Made by a program: the position numbers and the translations under genes. A stretch of DNA of 26,098 nt, taken from positions 18,390 through 44,487 of the forward strand of contig JAGOIB010000004.1 in assembly GCA_017995875.1 (NCBI GenBank), read 5' to 3'. Numbering within the stretch: position 1 is the first letter of the stretch; each line of letters starts with the position of its first letter. Below the pieces are notes generated by a model, which had not been told where the DNA came from, made no database searches, and was given only the letters and a program-made list of their open reading frames with translations. Source of the DNA: Saprospiraceae bacterium (lineage in GTDB: Bacteria > Bacteroidota > Bacteroidia > Chitinophagales > Saprospiraceae). Positions 24,129 to 26,098 of this stretch are shown here, piece by piece.

Positions 24129-25772
24129 TTAAGCTTCCTGTAAGGGAACAAAACGGAAGGCGTTCCCATCAAACAATCCAAGATCACTAAGTTTAAGGGA
24201 AGGAATAACCAGTAACGCCATAAAAGATAGGGTCATGAAGGGTGCGCCAAGAGTTGAGCCTAACTGATCTTTTACAAAATGGCTTATCGATTCATAGGCC
24301 AGGCCGACGGTCTCACCATCCTGTGAACTCATGAGCCCACCGATTGGAAGAGGCAGGATATAGTTAGTTGACCCGGACGATGCTGCGATGCCACCTTTAT
24401 GTTCGATGACTTTGTTGATGCACGTTGCCAGATCAATATCATTCGTACCAACCGCTACAATATTGTGCGAATCATGTGCAACACTCGAAGCAATCGCACC
24501 GCTTTTTAAACCAAAGCCCTTGATGATAGCTATCGAAGGCGGTGATGGTGTATAGCGGTTGATCACTACTATTTTCAACAAGTCTCTTTTAGTGTCGCTT
24601 TCGAAAGAACCGAGATTCAAATATGCTGTAGTTTTCTCTGTGACAATAGCACCATCAATGGCCACTATGATCCTGGCTTCACCAGGTTTGATCCCGAGCT
24701 TTAAATCATGGACTTCAATAGCAGGTATGGAAAATGAATTGATCACCGGGATTTCAATCTGGGGCAGTTCTACATCTTTGCCATCGAACACGTGTTGTCC
24801 ACCGATCCATGTAGAGATCACCTTGAATTGCTGCAGGTCCTCAACCATGATCATATCTGCAGGATCACCTGGTTGAAGTAACCCAACATTGAGTTTATAA
24901 TGTCTTACAGGATTGATGCAAGCTATGCTCAGGACATCCATGAGATTATAGCTATAGGTAAGCGACCTTGCTACAAGTTGGTTGATATGTCCTCGCACCA
25001 GATCATCCGGGTGTTTGTCGTCAGAGCAAAGCATTACTTTATTCGGGTGGCTGCTCATGAGGGAATGAAGAGCGTTATAATTTTTTGCAGCACTACCTTC
25101 ACGAATAATGATATATATACCTGCAGCAATTTTATCAATTGCTTCTTCGAGCGTTGTACACTCATGGTCTGTGGTGATACCTGCAGATGCGTAATGTTGA
25201 GCATCTTTTCCTTTAAGGCCTGGGGCATGCCCATCCACAGGTAGATTAAATTTCTGAGCTGCTGCTATCTTATCCATGACCAACGGATCTCTGGCCAGCA
25301 CAGCAGGGTAGTTCATCATCTCCGAGAGATAACTGCAACTTCCTTCTTCAAAGAGTTGAGTGATTTCTTCTACGGTTAGAGTAGCACCGGCGGTTTCAAA
25401 CGAAGTAGCGGGGACACATGAAGGGGCGCCAAAGAAAAATTTGAAGCCAGACTTCCTGCCAAGATCTACCATATATCGGACGCCCTCTATTCCGCAGACA
25501 TTGGCGATTTCGTGTGGATCTGACACAGTGGCTACCGTTCCATGTCTGACCGCCATCCTTGCAAATGCAGGTGGAGCCAACATCGAACTCTCAATATGGA
25601 TATGGGCATCAACAAACCCTGGCAGGATAAATGGCTGTCCTTCTTTTTCCAGTCCATTGATCTGTAGGTCTTTGATAAGGCCATCTTCCACATGGACAAG
25701 CCCAAATCCTGATCTTTTGTTGACCGGATCGATGATGTTCGCTTCCAGGGTAAAATTTTTAGACTGCACCAT
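24129..25772 (-). CDS. ade: Adenine deaminase
   Basis: A 547-residue amidohydrolase-superfamily enzyme converting adenine to hypoxanthine and ammonia for purine salvage. The metal-centre motifs are in order: GFVDAHIHIESSML (52-65; H57, H59, E61), SDPHEIANV (84-92), LSEMMNYPAV (149-158), VDGHAPGLKG (179-188), TTDHECTT (200-207) and CSDDKHPDDL (249-258). The length and C-terminal beta-domain (GGIAASSGSTNYILPLPIGGLMS split about 470-495) are typical of the Ade family rather than of adenosine-deaminase-like adenine deaminases. There is no other in-frame ATG near the N terminus, so the start at 25772 is firm. A TACTTTTG element lies only 5-12 bases upstream, which would give a leaderless or nearly leaderless mRNA. 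Confidence 0.95.
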   Translation of the reverse strand: MVQSKNFTLEANIIDPVNKRSGFGLVHVEDGLIKDLQINGLEKEGQPFILPGFVDAHIHIESSMLAPPAFARMAVRHGTVATVSDPHEIANVCGIEGVRYMVDLGRKSGFKFFFGAPSCVPATSFETAGATLTVEEITQLFEEGSCSYLSEMMNYPAVLARDPLVMDKIAAAQKFNLPVDGHAPGLKGKDAQHYASAGITTDHECTTLEEAIDKIAAGIYIIIREGSAAKNYNALHSLMSSHPNKVMLCSDDKHPDDLVRGHINQLVARSLTYSYNLMDVLSIACINPVRHYKLNVGLLQPGDPADMIMVEDLQQFKVISTWIGGQHVFDGKDVELPQIEIPVINSFSIPAIEVHDLKLGIKPGEARIIVAIDGAIVTEKTTAYLNLGSFESDTKRDLLKIVVINRYTPSPPSIAIIKGFGLKSGAIASSVAHDSHNIVAVGTNDIDLATCINKVIEHKGGIAASSGSTNYILPLPIGGLMSSQDGETVGLAYESISHFVKDQLGSTLGAPFMTLSFMALLVIPSLKLSDLGLFDGNAFRFVPLQEA

Positions 25773-25776
25773 CGTT

Positions 25777-25784
25777 CAAAAGTA
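25777..25784 (-). promoter_or_regulatory. Candidate -7 element of ade (TACTTTTG), implying a very short leader
   Basis: On the minus strand tacttttg matches TAnnTTTG and ends 5 bases before the ade ATG, so transcription would begin at or next to the start codon. No -33 element is evident. Confidence 0.35.
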
Positions 25785-25792
25785 GGAATACC

Positions 25793-25825
25793 TTTGCCAG
25801 GTTCTCCCTGCTTTGTTTAATTTTG
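25793..25825 (+). promoter_or_regulatory. Promoter for the PspC-domain gene (TTTG-N21-TAATTTTG)
   Basis: TTTG at 25793-25796 and TAATTTTG at 25818-25825, 21 bases apart, match the Bacteroidota primary promoter. It points towards the gene starting at 25982 and would give a leader of roughly 150 bases containing both repeat arrays. Confidence 0.5.
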
Positions 25826-25851
25826 AATAGATATTAATTTTACAAAGCCAT

Positions 25852-25981
25852 AGAAGGCTGAGGCGAAGGCTAAGGCGTAGTATGAAAATAAGGTGAAGGC
25901 TAAGGCGAAGTAAAATTTTTCTCACGACTCACGCTTTTCACTCACAACTGACAACTGACAACTCACAATTCACAACTCACA
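25852..25981. repeat. Two short-word repeat arrays upstream of the PspC-domain gene
   Basis: The first array (25852-25910) consists of gaaggctaaggcg-type words, with gaaggctaaggcg repeated exactly. The second (25920-25981) consists of ctcac/aactgac/aactcac words (ctcacaactgacaactgac, then aactcacaattcacaactc) and ends directly at the start codon. Both are degenerate, with 6-12 bp periods. Confidence 0.8.
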
Positions 25982-26098
25982 ATGAAATCAATCAACCACA
26001 TAGAAGATCTCTTCGATAACAACAGGCACTTCCTGGAAAAATCTGCATTCGGTGTTTGCCAGCAGCTCGGCGAATGGATGCGGATCAATCCGGCCCGG
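25982..26098 (+). CDS. PspC-domain membrane protein (N-terminal fragment, cut by window end)
   Basis: Only the first 39 codons are in the window: MKSINHIEDLFDNNRHF, then LEKSAFGVCQQLGEWMRINP. The NRHFLEKSAFGVCQQLGE stretch is the conserved opening of Bacteroidota PspC-domain proteins, in which a transmembrane helix follows. Such proteins are often envelope-stress or phage-shock-type membrane proteins in this phylum, frequently next to a PadR-type regulator, which cannot be seen here. The ATG follows directly on the repeat array, with no obvious ribosome binding site. No stop codon is expected within the window. Confidence 0.8.
   Translation, partial: MKSINHIEDLFDNNRHFLEKSAFGVCQQLGEWMRINPAR

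Overview
This window looks like chromosomal DNA from a gliding or Saprospiria-like member of the Bacteroidota. Supporting signs are a giant secreted protein with SprB repeats and a type B (gliding-motility-type) C-terminal sorting domain for the type IX secretion system, lipoproteins with acidic residues straight after the lipobox cysteine, several TAnnTTTG-type -7 promoter elements, and families typical of the phylum (DUF3467, PspC, NRDE/TANGO2, DUF5706). I see no rRNA, tRNA, CRISPR array, transposase or phage gene. Most annotation is by recognised motifs; no database search was run.

Layout. (1) 1-3467: a block of about 50-bp tandem palindromic repeats, then a beta-glucan (laminarin-type) utilisation cluster: a PKD-like surface lipoprotein and a GH16 endoglucanase as a tight pair, then a second GH16 lipoprotein carrying a Calx-beta domain. 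(2) 3468-8639: a membrane-lipid neighbourhood with a repeat-rich intergenic stretch, two tandem paralogous fatty acid desaturases (about 64% identical by hand count, no gaps), a polytopic histidine-rich membrane protein, a small secreted or membrane protein, and a fatty acid hydroxylase. (3) 8820-9611: an unrecognised secreted protein, followed by a large inverted repeat. (4) 12808-9872 (minus): a four-gene, overlapping operon of DinB-like protein, NRDE/TANGO2 protein, membrane-anchored ATP-grasp protein and LysE-type exporter. (5) 13015-15985: NADP-dependent isocitrate dehydrogenase, divergent from ruvB, which is directly followed by a stand-alone three-TM protein of the DUF5706/Pycsar-effector family. 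(6) 16005-22321 (minus): an AsmA-like protein and the 1234-residue T9SS adhesin. (7) 22637-25772 (minus): a DUF3467 protein, a secreted protein with an apparent internal duplication, and adenine deaminase. (8) 25982-end: the first 39 codons of a PspC-domain protein.

The most unusual theme is between the genes. Nearly every larger gap holds short-period degenerate tandem repeats (7-14 bp words) or perfect palindromes whose loops are conserved while their stems differ. Several are arranged as long inverted repeats downstream of genes. The functional points most worth following are the DinB-TANGO2-ATP-grasp-LysE operon, which resembles a ligase-plus-exporter pathway, and the Pycsar-effector-like membrane protein without an adjacent cyclase.
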